From the NCBI GenBank assembly GCA_041656175.1, contig JBBAEA010000087.1, positions 1 to 15,353 on the forward strand: DNA of 15,353 bases, given 5' to 3'. The translations under genes and the position numbers were made by a program. The notes below the pieces were generated by a model. That model was not told where the DNA came from, did not search any database, and saw only the letters and a list, made by a program, of their open reading frames with translations. How positions within the stretch are numbered: position 1 is the stretch's first letter; each line of letters opens with the position of its first letter. The DNA comes from JBBAEA01 sp041656175 (GTDB lineage: Bacteria; Myxococcota_A; Bradymonadia; UBA4248). This document shows positions 1-7,000 of the stretch, piece by piece.

Positions 1-120
1 GCAAAAGAAAAAAGGTTCCCCCCGCACCCCCCTCTCTTCAATCGCGACACGGATGTCAGCGATTGGTCGCGGCTGAGGCCGCGCGCGAAGCGGCCACAGC
101 CTGGACGGCTGTGGCACTAA
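1..120. other. GC-rich intergenic edge with poly-C tracts
   Basis: This left edge is clearly richer in G+C than the 430 bases that follow. It holds two runs of six C (18-23 and 27-32) separated by GCA, and then the palindromic pair described separately at 77-115. A plus-strand frame is open from base 1 to a TAA at 118-120, but its translation is Pro/Arg-rich, has no recognisable family pattern and runs straight through the palindromes, so I do not call it the tail of a gene. It may be the 3' flank of a gene that lies outside the window. Confidence 0.4.
77..115. repeat. Tandem REP-like palindromes
   Basis: Two perfect inverted repeats abut and share three bases. The first has stem GGCCGC (77-82) with GCGGCC (90-95) around a 7-base loop. 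The second has stem GCCACAGCC (93-101) with GGCTGTGGC (107-115) around the loop TGGAC. Because they share GCC at 93-95, the two hairpins cannot both be fully formed. High-GC palindrome pairs in an otherwise AT-rich spacer are typical of REP/BIME-like intergenic repeats. There is no strong T tract directly after them, so a terminator role is less likely. Whether the element recurs in the genome cannot be seen here. Confidence 0.5.
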
Positions 121-477
121 AAAGAAAGCACTCTTTTAAGCACTTTTCGAATAAAATGTCATTTTACCTTCCACCTGCCTTATTTAATTAGCATTGTTAA
201 CTTGTGCTTCTCTACAAAAGTTCTCATTTTGTTTAAGACTGTATCGAATTTGTAAAATTAAATTCGTTATTTCTAGCCGTGCAAAGGTCTCTTATTGTCT
301 GCTTTGTACAGACTCGAAGTAGTTTAATGTTAAAGTTTTGTTTTGACAATGCTAAACCCTGAAGTAGCTCAGGATGCTCTGATTAATGCATAATTAGTCA
401 TAAAAAGAGCTAATGAAAGTTAAGAGGTTCAGGTGAATCTTTAAGATAAAAGTCAATAAAATCAATACTCTACACAC
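121..477. other. AT-rich intergenic region, no gene seen
   Basis: I find no credible coding region on either strand. The stretch is AT-rich with frequent stops in all frames. Small structures visible in it are a 12-base-period direct repeat of AAGCACT (126-132 and 138-144), a 5-bp hairpin GTCTG/CAGAC (297-301 with 309-313) and a 5-bp hairpin CCTGA/TCAGG (358-362 with 369-373). A TTGACA hexamer at 343-348 has no matching -10 at 16-18 bases. A short RNA from this region is possible but not demonstrated. Confidence 0.5.
229..258 (+). promoter_or_regulatory. Possible sigma-70-type promoter
   Basis: TTGTTT (229-234) and TAAAAT (253-258) are separated by 18 bases, a fair match to a housekeeping promoter on the plus strand. 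A transcript from it would pass through the small hairpins at 297-313, 358-373 and 493-523 and then run antisense to the lipoprotein gene. In AT-rich DNA such matches arise easily by chance, and no gene lies downstream in the sense direction, so this is a weak call. Confidence 0.15.
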
Positions 478-523
478 AAAAACGGGTTCTAAGGGCGATA
501 GCCCCCAATTAAGCGGTAGCCGC
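478..523 (-). terminator. Likely terminator of the lipoprotein gene
   Basis: Read on the minus strand, this lies about 35 bases past the stop of the lipoprotein gene. Two short GC stems occur in succession: GCGG/CCGC (513-516 with 520-523) and GGGC/GCCC (493-496 with 501-504). The second can be extended by the outer GGG (484-486) pairing with the extra Cs near 503-505. A run of five T on the minus strand (478-482 on plus) follows. The stems are short, so termination may be inefficient. Confidence 0.4.
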
Positions 524-556
524 AAATAATCAGAGTTTCCTTAGGGTGAAAAGCGT

Positions 557-1801
557 TTATTTTTTAAAAAACGAATCTGGCAAACGCTTTGCGCTCTTTT
601 CATCACTTTTAAAGGCTATGCCTTTTCCAGACTCTAGTTGTACAAAAATGCTGATACTCGGGTCGGTGAATTTATCCACAGATTTTGGCTTAAAGTAAGC
701 TTCGAAAATTTTGCTTTCGTTGACTTCATCGGAGTAGGCGATCCACGCGGCATCGAGCTCGGGGTAATAGACTAAGGTTGGGGGAAGACTGAGTTTGTTG
801 GTGATAAGGTTTGGGTTGAGTGCCCAGCGAATGCAGTTTCCTGTTGGCGTTTTGGCATCTTTTTTAAAGTGCGCCAGTAGCGCTCTTTGTGCTTCACAGT
901 CGTTGCTCTCTTCGCGCTGTAAGTTAAAACCGTCGGGGTCTGTACTTCGCAGGGTTTCGGCAAGTTTAGAAAGCGCTAAGCGTTTTGCATCATCGATATC
1001 TTTAGGTAAATCGTAGTCCCAAGTCTCGTCTTTTTTTATAAAATCTATGCGATAGTGCGTGTCGGGGGCAAGCTCTACATCGATGTAACCCATCAGTTCT
1101 TTGCAGTCTGGTGACTTCTCTTGATCGCAGCCTAACTTCGTCTCTTTTAGCTTAGCGTCTGCAATAAATTGCCGTATATCTTCCTTTCGCAGCAGTGTCG
1201 CAATGATAGCGTCTTTTGGCGATATTTCAGCGATTTTAGCAGCCGACATGGGACCTTGTGCCTCGAGTTCAAAGATTCCTGGCTTATAGCCTTCAGCCCA
1301 CTTCTCGGCGTTGATACTCCGTAAAAGCTCGCGTAGTGCCGCTCCCACTTCTCCCGTCATTTGTAGATATGCGACGTTATCGATGACAACGTTCCAGGGC
1401 GCCTCGTTCTGGCAATGTGAAAAAGAGAGTAGAGTATATTGTTTCCCATCGTAGTTAAACTCAACGACGAATTCTGGACGTTTTTCGTCATGCCGGCATG
1501 AGTAATAACCGTCGGCTCCTATAAGATCTTTTTGACTGGCCTCAAAAAGCGCGTCGATGAGTTTGCTATCAATGATATCGCCGTCGCGTGTGGCGTATTG
1601 TCCATCTGGGTTGCGTTCTATCTCGTATAAGCTGTTACGCTGGGGTGCTTTGGGGTAGCGGTGTAAAATTTCAATGCGCTCCTTTTTAAGGGACTGCTGT
1701 TTAGGTTTTTGCGCTTCTATATCCTCAGTATGCACAACTTTTGCGGGGTTACAGGCGAGCATAAAAAGTGCAAAAGCGATGATTAATGGCTTGATATTCA
1801 T
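557..1801 (-). CDS. Predicted lipoprotein of unknown function
   Basis: This is a 414-residue protein that I do not recognise. Its N-terminus is a lipoprotein signal: a lysine at position 4, a hydrophobic stretch (residues 5-15) and a lipobox-like M-L-A followed by Cys17. It is therefore expected to be cleaved by signal peptidase II and anchored in the cell envelope. A charged linker (20-45) leads into a globular mixed alpha/beta body. Six further cysteines sit at 102, 130, 225, 233, 302 and 323, an even number that would suit three disulfide bonds outside the cytoplasm. Each of the three thirds has a helix-then-strands pattern that might reflect a diverged internal repeat, but this is only an impression. 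The ATG start is supported by AGGA six bases upstream. It is transcribed divergently from the membrane protein-yceD-rpmF cluster. The existence of the gene is clear; its function is unknown. Confidence 0.85.
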   Translation of the reverse strand: MNIKPLIIAFALFMLACNPAKVVHTEDIEAQKPKQQSLKKERIEILHRYPKAPQRNSLYEIERNPDGQYATRDGDIIDSKLIDALFEASQKDLIGADGYYSCRHDEKRPEFVVEFNYDGKQYTLLSFSHCQNEAPWNVVIDNVAYLQMTGEVGAALRELLRSINAEKWAEGYKPGIFELEAQGPMSAAKIAEISPKDAIIATLLRKEDIRQFIADAKLKETKLGCDQEKSPDCKELMGYIDVELAPDTHYRIDFIKKDETWDYDLPKDIDDAKRLALSKLAETLRSTDPDGFNLQREESNDCEAQRALLAHFKKDAKTPTGNCIRWALNPNLITNKLSLPPTLVYYPELDAAWIAYSDEVNESKIFEAYFKPKSVDKFTDPSISIFVQLESGKGIAFKSDEKSAKRLPDSFFKK

Positions 1802-1820
1802 TGAAATTCCTCAAAATTCA

Positions 1821-1858
1821 GCTTAAGCCTACCGTAGGCGCAATGCGAGCTTGCATTG
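1821..1858. promoter_or_regulatory. Palindrome cluster in the divergent promoter region
   Basis: The 86 bases between the two divergent start codons hold three neighbouring palindromes: GCTTAAGC (1821-1828), GCCTAC-C-GTAGGC (1827-1839) and CAATGC/GCATTG (1841-1846 with 1853-1858, loop GAGCTT). The first two overlap by two bases. Their position between divergent genes fits operator sites for a dimeric regulator, or hairpins in one or both 5' leaders. I could not identify convincing -35/-10 pairs, so the actual promoters remain unassigned. Confidence 0.4.
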
Positions 1859-1887
1859 TTTAGAAATATTAATGAGTACACGAGGAA

Positions 1888-2937
1888 ATGTCACTTAGCT
1901 ATAAAAACGAAAATGCCGAACAGGCTTTTGAAGCCCAAGAGAAGTTGACGCTAGAACAAGGTAGGGGTGTGTTTTTTCGCGTCCTACAGGCTATGCCCAG
2001 TAATTTGTGGCTTGTAGTTTATCCTATACTTGGAAGCTTTTTTAACATTTTGGCATGGGTCAGTGCTATCTATGTGCTGCTGAGCCCGCTTCAAGTTTTG
2101 CTGCAGGATTACTGGAGCGTCGATCATTTAGTTAAAAATGGAGTTTTAGCTCTACTCGCAAGTTTTAGTATTTATGTTTTGGCCACGTCGAGCAGTGCTT
2201 TTTTTGAGACTTGTTTTTGGGGTAGGGTACATGAGAGCTTCTTAGGGCTCAAAAAAGAGCGGCTGCACGTTGGACTACGACATTTCTTCCGTGTTTTGGG
2301 GCTAAAGCTATTGTTTCACTGTCTCTACATTGCGTGGGGGCTTGCTTCTGTCAGTTTGCTAATTTTGGGCTTTGGAAGCAGCATCTTTGCGACGGCAAAT
2401 TTTGTGCCAAGTATTGTTTTTCTTATTTTAAACTTGTTGGTTTACGCTTTTCTGAATATTGTGCAGAACAATGCTTATGCATCGCTATTTCTTGATGACA
2501 ATGACGCGGGCAACGCGCTTTTAGATGCTGTGCACAAAACTTTGCAGCAGCCATCACGTTATATTGCTGTTTTTGCGATCCTCGCGCTTATATCGGCGAT
2601 CCTCAGTGTTCACGAGTTTTTTATTCAATTACTGCAGTGGAATATGGAGGCGCCTCCTAGCGAAATGCTAAGCCTTAGTACGCAAATCGTGATTGTATTT
2701 TTTGCGTTTATGCTTATGGTGCTGCGTCCACTGATGTGGCTAAGTGCAAACACGTCAAAAAGTCGAAGGAATTTACAAGAGCCGAGTGCAGAGCCAGATG
2801 CTCATGGCAGCCCAGGCGCTAGGCTAGAGCAAAAAAACGATGCAACGCAAACCACTGATAGCGCTTTACGCGAGTTACCTTACGATTTCAAACCTAATCC
2901 CGAGAATATTTTACGCCCCAGTATGCTTTTGAAGTAG
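1888..2937 (+). CDS. Six-helix integral membrane protein, unknown function
   Basis: This 349-residue protein belongs to no family I can name with confidence. About six membrane segments are visible at residues 41-72, 84-104, 137-167, 174-194, 225-245 and 263-285. An amphipathic, charged N-terminus precedes them and a hydrophilic tail of about 64 residues (286-349), rich in Lys, Glu and Pro, follows. The layout resembles uncharacterised multi-helix membrane proteins such as DUF4013 or DUF975 types, but only in topology. The start is uncertain. ATG 1888 is the only in-frame ATG after the stop at 1873, but its GAGGA ends one base before it, which is unusually close. A GTG at 1969 (codon 28), with AAGG seven bases upstream, is a plausible alternative and would keep all the helices. 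It is the first gene of a tight cluster with yceD 41 bases downstream, so it is probably co-transcribed with ribosome-related genes. Confidence 0.8.
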   Translation: MSLSYKNENAEQAFEAQEKLTLEQGRGVFFRVLQAMPSNLWLVVYPILGSFFNILAWVSAIYVLLSPLQVLLQDYWSVDHLVKNGVLALLASFSIYVLATSSSAFFETCFWGRVHESFLGLKKERLHVGLRHFFRVLGLKLLFHCLYIAWGLASVSLLILGFGSSIFATANFVPSIVFLILNLLVYAFLNIVQNNAYASLFLDDNDAGNALLDAVHKTLQQPSRYIAVFAILALISAILSVHEFFIQLLQWNMEAPPSEMLSLSTQIVIVFFAFMLMVLRPLMWLSANTSKSRRNLQEPSAEPDAHGSPGARLEQKNDATQTTDSALRELPYDFKPNPENILRPSMLLK

Positions 2938-2978
2938 ATGCTTTGGGGAGAGCAGTACAAAGTTCATAGGTCTTTACG

Positions 2979-3464
2979 ATGAAACTACAGATCGCCCAAA
3001 TTAATGATAGAAAAACGACGTATATTAATGGTGAAGTTAGCGTAGATGATGCAGTAGCGTATTTCGAGTCCTACGCGGGCTACATCTGTGAGTCACCGCT
3101 GAGCTATAAGCTGGAGCTGCGTCGTAAGGCTAAGGGCATAGCGCTAGAAGCGAGTGTTTGTGCTCATTTAAGCGCAAATTGCCAAAGATGTTTGACTTTA
3201 AAGTCATTTGAGGTTAATACACAGTGCTCGCTCTTGCTCGTTTCGCAGGACTTAGCGCCCAAAAGCGAAGAGTACGGCTTGAGTGCAGACGATCTCGACA
3301 CAGTATATTATGAAGGTGACGTGATCGATATAGATGCCTTGGTTCTTGAGACAGTGCTTTTAGAGCTAGATAGTCGCGTGGTATGCGACGAAGAATGTCG
3401 CGGTTTATGCTCACAATGTGGGCATAATTTGAACCTTGGTACTTGTGGTTGCAAAGGTTTTTAG
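2979..3464 (+). CDS. yceD: DUF177 / YceD family protein (23S rRNA accumulation)
   Basis: This 161-residue protein has the hallmarks of the DUF177/YceD family. A central Cys-x-x-Cys-Leu (C68, C71) follows a beta-rich N-terminal half, an acidic VIDIDALVLE segment lies at 115-124, and the C-terminus is cysteine-rich with C136, C140, C144, C147, C156 and C158, including the GLCxxCGxNLN signature (142-152). The cysteine cluster suggests metal binding, which is typical of many bacterial members outside the Enterobacteria. Family members are linked to 23S rRNA accumulation and 50S subunit biogenesis, and the gene is almost always found just before rpmF. That is the case here, with a 42-base gap. The start at 2979 is supported weakly by ATAGG eight bases upstream. 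Length is normal for the family. Confidence 0.93.
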   Translation: MKLQIAQINDRKTTYINGEVSVDDAVAYFESYAGYICESPLSYKLELRRKAKGIALEASVCAHLSANCQRCLTLKSFEVNTQCSLLLVSQDLAPKSEEYGLSADDLDTVYYEGDVIDIDALVLETVLLELDSRVVCDEECRGLCSQCGHNLNLGTCGCKGF

Positions 3465-3506
3465 TTTTCGATAACTTTATATCATAGTTGTTAGGAGTTT
3501 TTAATC

Positions 3507-3701
3507 ATGGCTGTTCCCAAGAAACGCACAAGTCATTCACGTAGCAAAATGCGTCGTTCCATTAATGATAGGCTAACCCCAGTACAAGTCTCGTATTGTC
3601 CAGAATGTGGTGAACCCAAACTGCCGCACCACGCCTGTGTTTCGTGTGGCAAATACAAGGCACAGCAAGTCATCAAAGTAGAAGAATATACGGCAAAGTA
3701 A
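3507..3701 (+). CDS. rpmF: 50S ribosomal protein L32 (bL32)
   Basis: This is a 64-residue, very basic protein that begins with the near-invariant MAVPKKRTS of bL32. It continues with the Arg/Lys-rich RNA-binding segment (10-22) and a zinc ribbon with cysteines at 31, 34, 44 and 47, so this is the zinc-dependent form of L32. It is slightly longer than the usual 56-60 residues. A good ribosome binding site, AGGAG at 3493-3497, lies nine bases before the ATG. The gene closes the cluster; plsX and fabH, which follow it in many proteobacteria, are not present. It faces the giant TPR gene, from which it is separated by 393 bases containing terminator-like hairpins. Confidence 0.98.
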   Translation: MAVPKKRTSHSRSKMRRSINDRLTPVQVSYCPECGEPKLPHHACVSCGKYKAQQVIKVEEYTAK

Positions 3702-3957
3702 GTAGTACTTAGTTTTTTGTTGGACAAAAGATTAAAGTGACGTTTTGTTTATCTAGCCTTATGGCGTTTGTTTGTGTTTTTACTGGATTGATAGACAAAC
3801 GCCTGTTGGCAGCGAGAATTTATAGAACGTAGCGTACAGTTGTGCCTTGCGTTAAGTCGCAAATGTCGTTAGCGGCAGATTAGCCTTGGTGTTGGCGACA
3901 TCGTGTTGTTAGAAGGTGGAGCGATATTTGGGGGGGTAGCGCAAGATCGCCTTCGAG
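3702..3957. other. Intergenic region after rpmF, no gene seen
   Basis: No credible reading frame is present on either strand. Immediately after the rpmF stop, a weak 4-bp hairpin (AAGT 3700-3703 with ACTT 3707-3710) precedes six T (3713-3718) and may terminate some transcripts. A longer stem-loop follows at 3763-3803. A run of seven G lies at 3930-3936, enclosed by the complementary pair GCGAT (3921-3925) and ATCGC (3946-3950). Confidence 0.5.
3763..3803 (+). other. Stem-loop in the 3' flank of rpmF
   Basis: GGCGTTTGT (3763-3771) pairs perfectly with ACAAACGCC (3795-3803) around a 23-base loop. No T tract follows, so it is more likely a 3' UTR structure or a chance inverted repeat than an intrinsic terminator. 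Its distance from the rpmF stop is about 60 bases. Confidence 0.3.
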
Positions 3958-4038
3958 AATTCGCTTAAAAACGCACAGCGCGCAAAGGTTTGGCGAATAG
4001 CCAAAACTTTGCGCGCTGTTTTGCGTTTTTTGCGAATT
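3958..4038. terminator. Large bidirectional terminator hairpin
   Basis: A nested inverted repeat spans about 80 bases between the converging rpmF and TPR genes. The core is a perfect 12-bp stem CAGCGCGCAAAG (3976-3987) with CTTTGCGCGCTG (4007-4018). Its loop itself folds through TTTGGC/GCCAAA around GAATA. Outside the core, AAAAACGCA pairs with TGCGTTTTT after a 3-base bulge, and AATTCGC (3958-3964) pairs with GCGAATT (4032-4038). On the plus strand TTTT and then TTTTTT follow the core; on the minus strand TTTTT follows. This fits intrinsic termination in both directions. Confidence 0.75.
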
Positions 4039-4058
4039 AAGAAGGAAGCTTGCGCGTA

Positions 4059-4079
4059 GGGGGGCGTTGGCCCCCCCCC
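4059..4079 (-). other. G-tract hairpin just after the TPR stop codon
   Basis: Six G (4059-4064) and nine C (4071-4079) on the plus strand can form an all-GC stem of about six pairs with a short loop. On the minus strand the structure lies 15 bases past the stop codon of the giant gene, upstream of the large terminator hairpin. It lacks a T tract. It may assist termination, protect the mRNA 3' end, or simply be one of the poly-G/C tracts seen in several spacers here. Confidence 0.4.
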
Positions 4080-4094
4080 ACCACACGAACAATC

Positions 4095-7000
4095 CTAGAG
4101 TTTAGCGAGTTCTTCTTTGGAAGGTTCATGTTTGGGATCGACCGAGAGCGCGCGGTTGAACATATCTTTGGCGCGTTTGGGGTCGTCAGTTTTAAGGCGC
4201 AGCATGCCAAGGTAGTAGAAGATTTTGATCTTGAGGTCTTTGTCCTTGATGTTCATTTGGTGGAGTAGAAGCGTTTGCATGTACTTGAGCGCTTCAGTGT
4301 AATCGTCGCGATTGTAGTAGGCTAGCCCGAGGTCAAAGATATTGGGTAGGTAGTTTCGGTCAAGGTCGTAGGCTGTTGTAAATGCCTCGAATGCTTCGTC
4401 GGCTTGGCCGGCGTTGGCTAGTAATTGACCTTTCATGTGTAGGAATGGTGCAACTTTTTTGTTTTGGCCGCTTTGTTCCAGTTGTTGGATGATGTCGTTG
4501 AGAATGGGGCTAGCTTTTTGAACGTTGTTGTCTTTGACGTAGGTGTTGAGGAGTTGTTCTGAGAGCTCAACGTTGTCTGGGTCGATTTCGAGCATGGCTT
4601 GTAGAGCTTGTGCAGCGATGGCGTAATTTTGCAGCTCATTATTAGCCAAATCAACGACTTCTTGGAGTTTTGCAAGTTTGAGCTCGTCTTGGCTCGCGTT
4701 ATTAGCCTCGATTTCGAGCAAGCGGATTTGTGCTTCGACGTCGCCATCGGCCTTAGCAAATTCCATCAGCGCGTTGAGTGCTTCTGTGTTTTGTTCGTCA
4801 AATGCCAGCGCCTTTTCGTAAGATTCCTTGATTTGAATTTTGTCGTTCGAACTTAATTTGATAAGATCGGCGATTTTGCACAATATTTTGGCTTTTTCTT
4901 GTGGCAGGGGACTGGCGTTAATTTTTTGCACCAAGAGTTCAAAAGCCTTGTCGTAGTCGTTACTATCCTCGTAGATTTGCGCCAAAACCGTCAGTGCGCT
5001 GATGTTATCGGGTTGTAGCTGCAAGGCATCCTCGAGGGAAGCGATAGCGTTTTCGCGGTCATTGAGGTGCGTGGCGGCGAGTTTGGCGATACGAATATTG
5101 ACGGCGATTTGCTCGTCGGTGCTGCTGGCAATAGCGCGTTGTTTTTGGAGTAGTTCCAAGAGCTCATCGTAGCGTTTTTCGGCGGTGAGTATAGCATCTA
5201 GCTCGGCTAGTGCGCCCTCGTTACTGGGTTGGAGTTGCAATGCTTGTTGCAAGAAATCAATCGCTTGATTGTTGTCATGCAGTTTGGCACCGCAGATCGC
5301 GCCGAGTTTCACGAGTATTTGCGCACGCTGGGCATTATCTGAGCTTTCGTCTAATTGTTGGATGAGTATATCGTACAAATCGTGGAATTGATCCTGAGCG
5401 ACGTACAGTGCTTCCAGCTCTTCGTAGCATTCGGGCGACTTTTTGATGTATAGCGCCGATTGATATGACTCAATAGCCAATGCAGGGTTATCGAGTTTTT
5501 GCGTGGCGAGTTTTGCAATCTTCTTATGCAGTTCGATGCGTTCCTCGTCGGTTTGTACGTTCATTAATTTGCGCTGCAAGAGTTCAACGAGTTTTTCATA
5601 CTCTTTAGCCTCTGCGTAAAGTTCGGCCAAGGGATCGACTGCTGCATTGTCGCTCTCGTCAATATCGACGATTTGCTCTAAAGCATGAATTCCTTTGGGT
5701 ATGTTGTTGAGTGCGTTGAGCGCAACGTCTGCACATTTAAAGAGCGTCTTCTTCTTCTCAGCTGCGTCATAATTGAGTTCTGCCAAGTTCTCTAATACTT
5801 CGAGCAAGCTCTCATTATTTTGTGTTAAAGCAAACACCCTCTCGAGTTTTTGGAGTGTCTCCATATTGTTCTCGTCGAGTTGACGCGCCTGCTGTAGCAG
5901 GGTTTCGGCCGCTTCGAGATCTTGAATTTTATCGAGTAAAATGTTTGCACTTCTTAAGGACAGGGCAAGTTTCGCATAGTCCTCATCCGTGTTTTCAGCC
6001 GCATCGCGTAGTACATCCGCATACTCTGTCCAATTCTCTAGCTGCTCGCTGAGCTCGTCTAGTTTTTGCAGACTAAGGTTATCGGAAGGATCGATGTGGA
6101 GCGCCTTTGCGTAGTTTTGGAAGGCTTTCGCTGGCTCGTCAAGTTTCTCTAAGGCGAGTTCTGCCGAGCGTCTGTGCAAGCTGAGTCTATCGCTTGGGTC
6201 TTGTACAACCGTAAGTTTGGCTTGGTAGAGCTCGTAGAGCTTATCGTGTAGGGCGTTATTGACGTAGTACGAATCTAAGGTTTCAGCCGCTTCTAAGATA
6301 AGCTCAGGCTTTCCGAGTAAGCTTTCCACGGATTTGATGGCGTTTTCGTTATCTGGCTCATCCCAAAGGATTTGTTTGAACAGATCCAGCGCTTCGTGTG
6401 CTTTATCGAAGTTCTCTGCGTTGAGTTTTCCAAGTACCAGCCTAAGATCGTTAAGGGGTTGTGCGCCGCTATCGATACGTTTTTGTAGTATTTCGGCGAG
6501 TTTTTCAATATTACCTTGCTGTGCATAGAGTTGGTGTAGCTTCTCTAGCGCTTCAGCTTGGAAGTCATCAATTTGGATAACGCTTTCGTACTTCCTTATC
6601 GCTGCCGCTTGATCATGTAGCTCATCATCGGTGTAGCGTGCGGAGAGCAGACTTAATCTTACTCTTACATCAGGATCTGTACTATTTTCTACAACGTCGT
6701 CGAGCAAGTTTACAAGGTCAGCGAAATCCCCACTTCTGGCGGCAATGCGCTGCAGTGGCAAGAGCACATCGTCATCGGGTTGGGATTGTTTTAGGGCGCT
6801 CGCGTAGAGGTCAAAGGCTTGAACATCGTCGTTGAGTTTTTTCTCTGCGATGTTGGCAGCGTTAAGGTATCGCTCGCGTTTCTCGAAGGGATCGTCGCTA
6901 ACGCTGATCATGCGATCGTAGAGTGCTACAAGATCCGCATGTGACGCAGATTCCTCGAAGATGGGAACCAAAATATTGGCGACATCCATGACGTAGTCGT

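Noticed and set aside
1..120. Plus-strand open frame ending at TAA 118-120, as a possible tail of an upstream gene
   Set aside because: Its Pro/Arg-rich translation passes through poly-C tracts and REP-like palindromes; frame 3 is also open here, so the openness only reflects high GC.
343..378. Promoter with the perfect TTGACA at 343-348
   Set aside because: No TATAAT-like hexamer is found 16-18 bases downstream.
772..1016. Small frames overlapping the lipoprotein gene on both strands
   Set aside because: They lie fully inside a well-supported lipoprotein gene and show no motif or ribosome binding site of their own.
3880..4092. Minus-strand 70-residue open frame just after the TPR stop
   Set aside because: It starts at a TTG, runs through the poly-G tract and the whole large hairpin, and has no ribosome binding site or family pattern.
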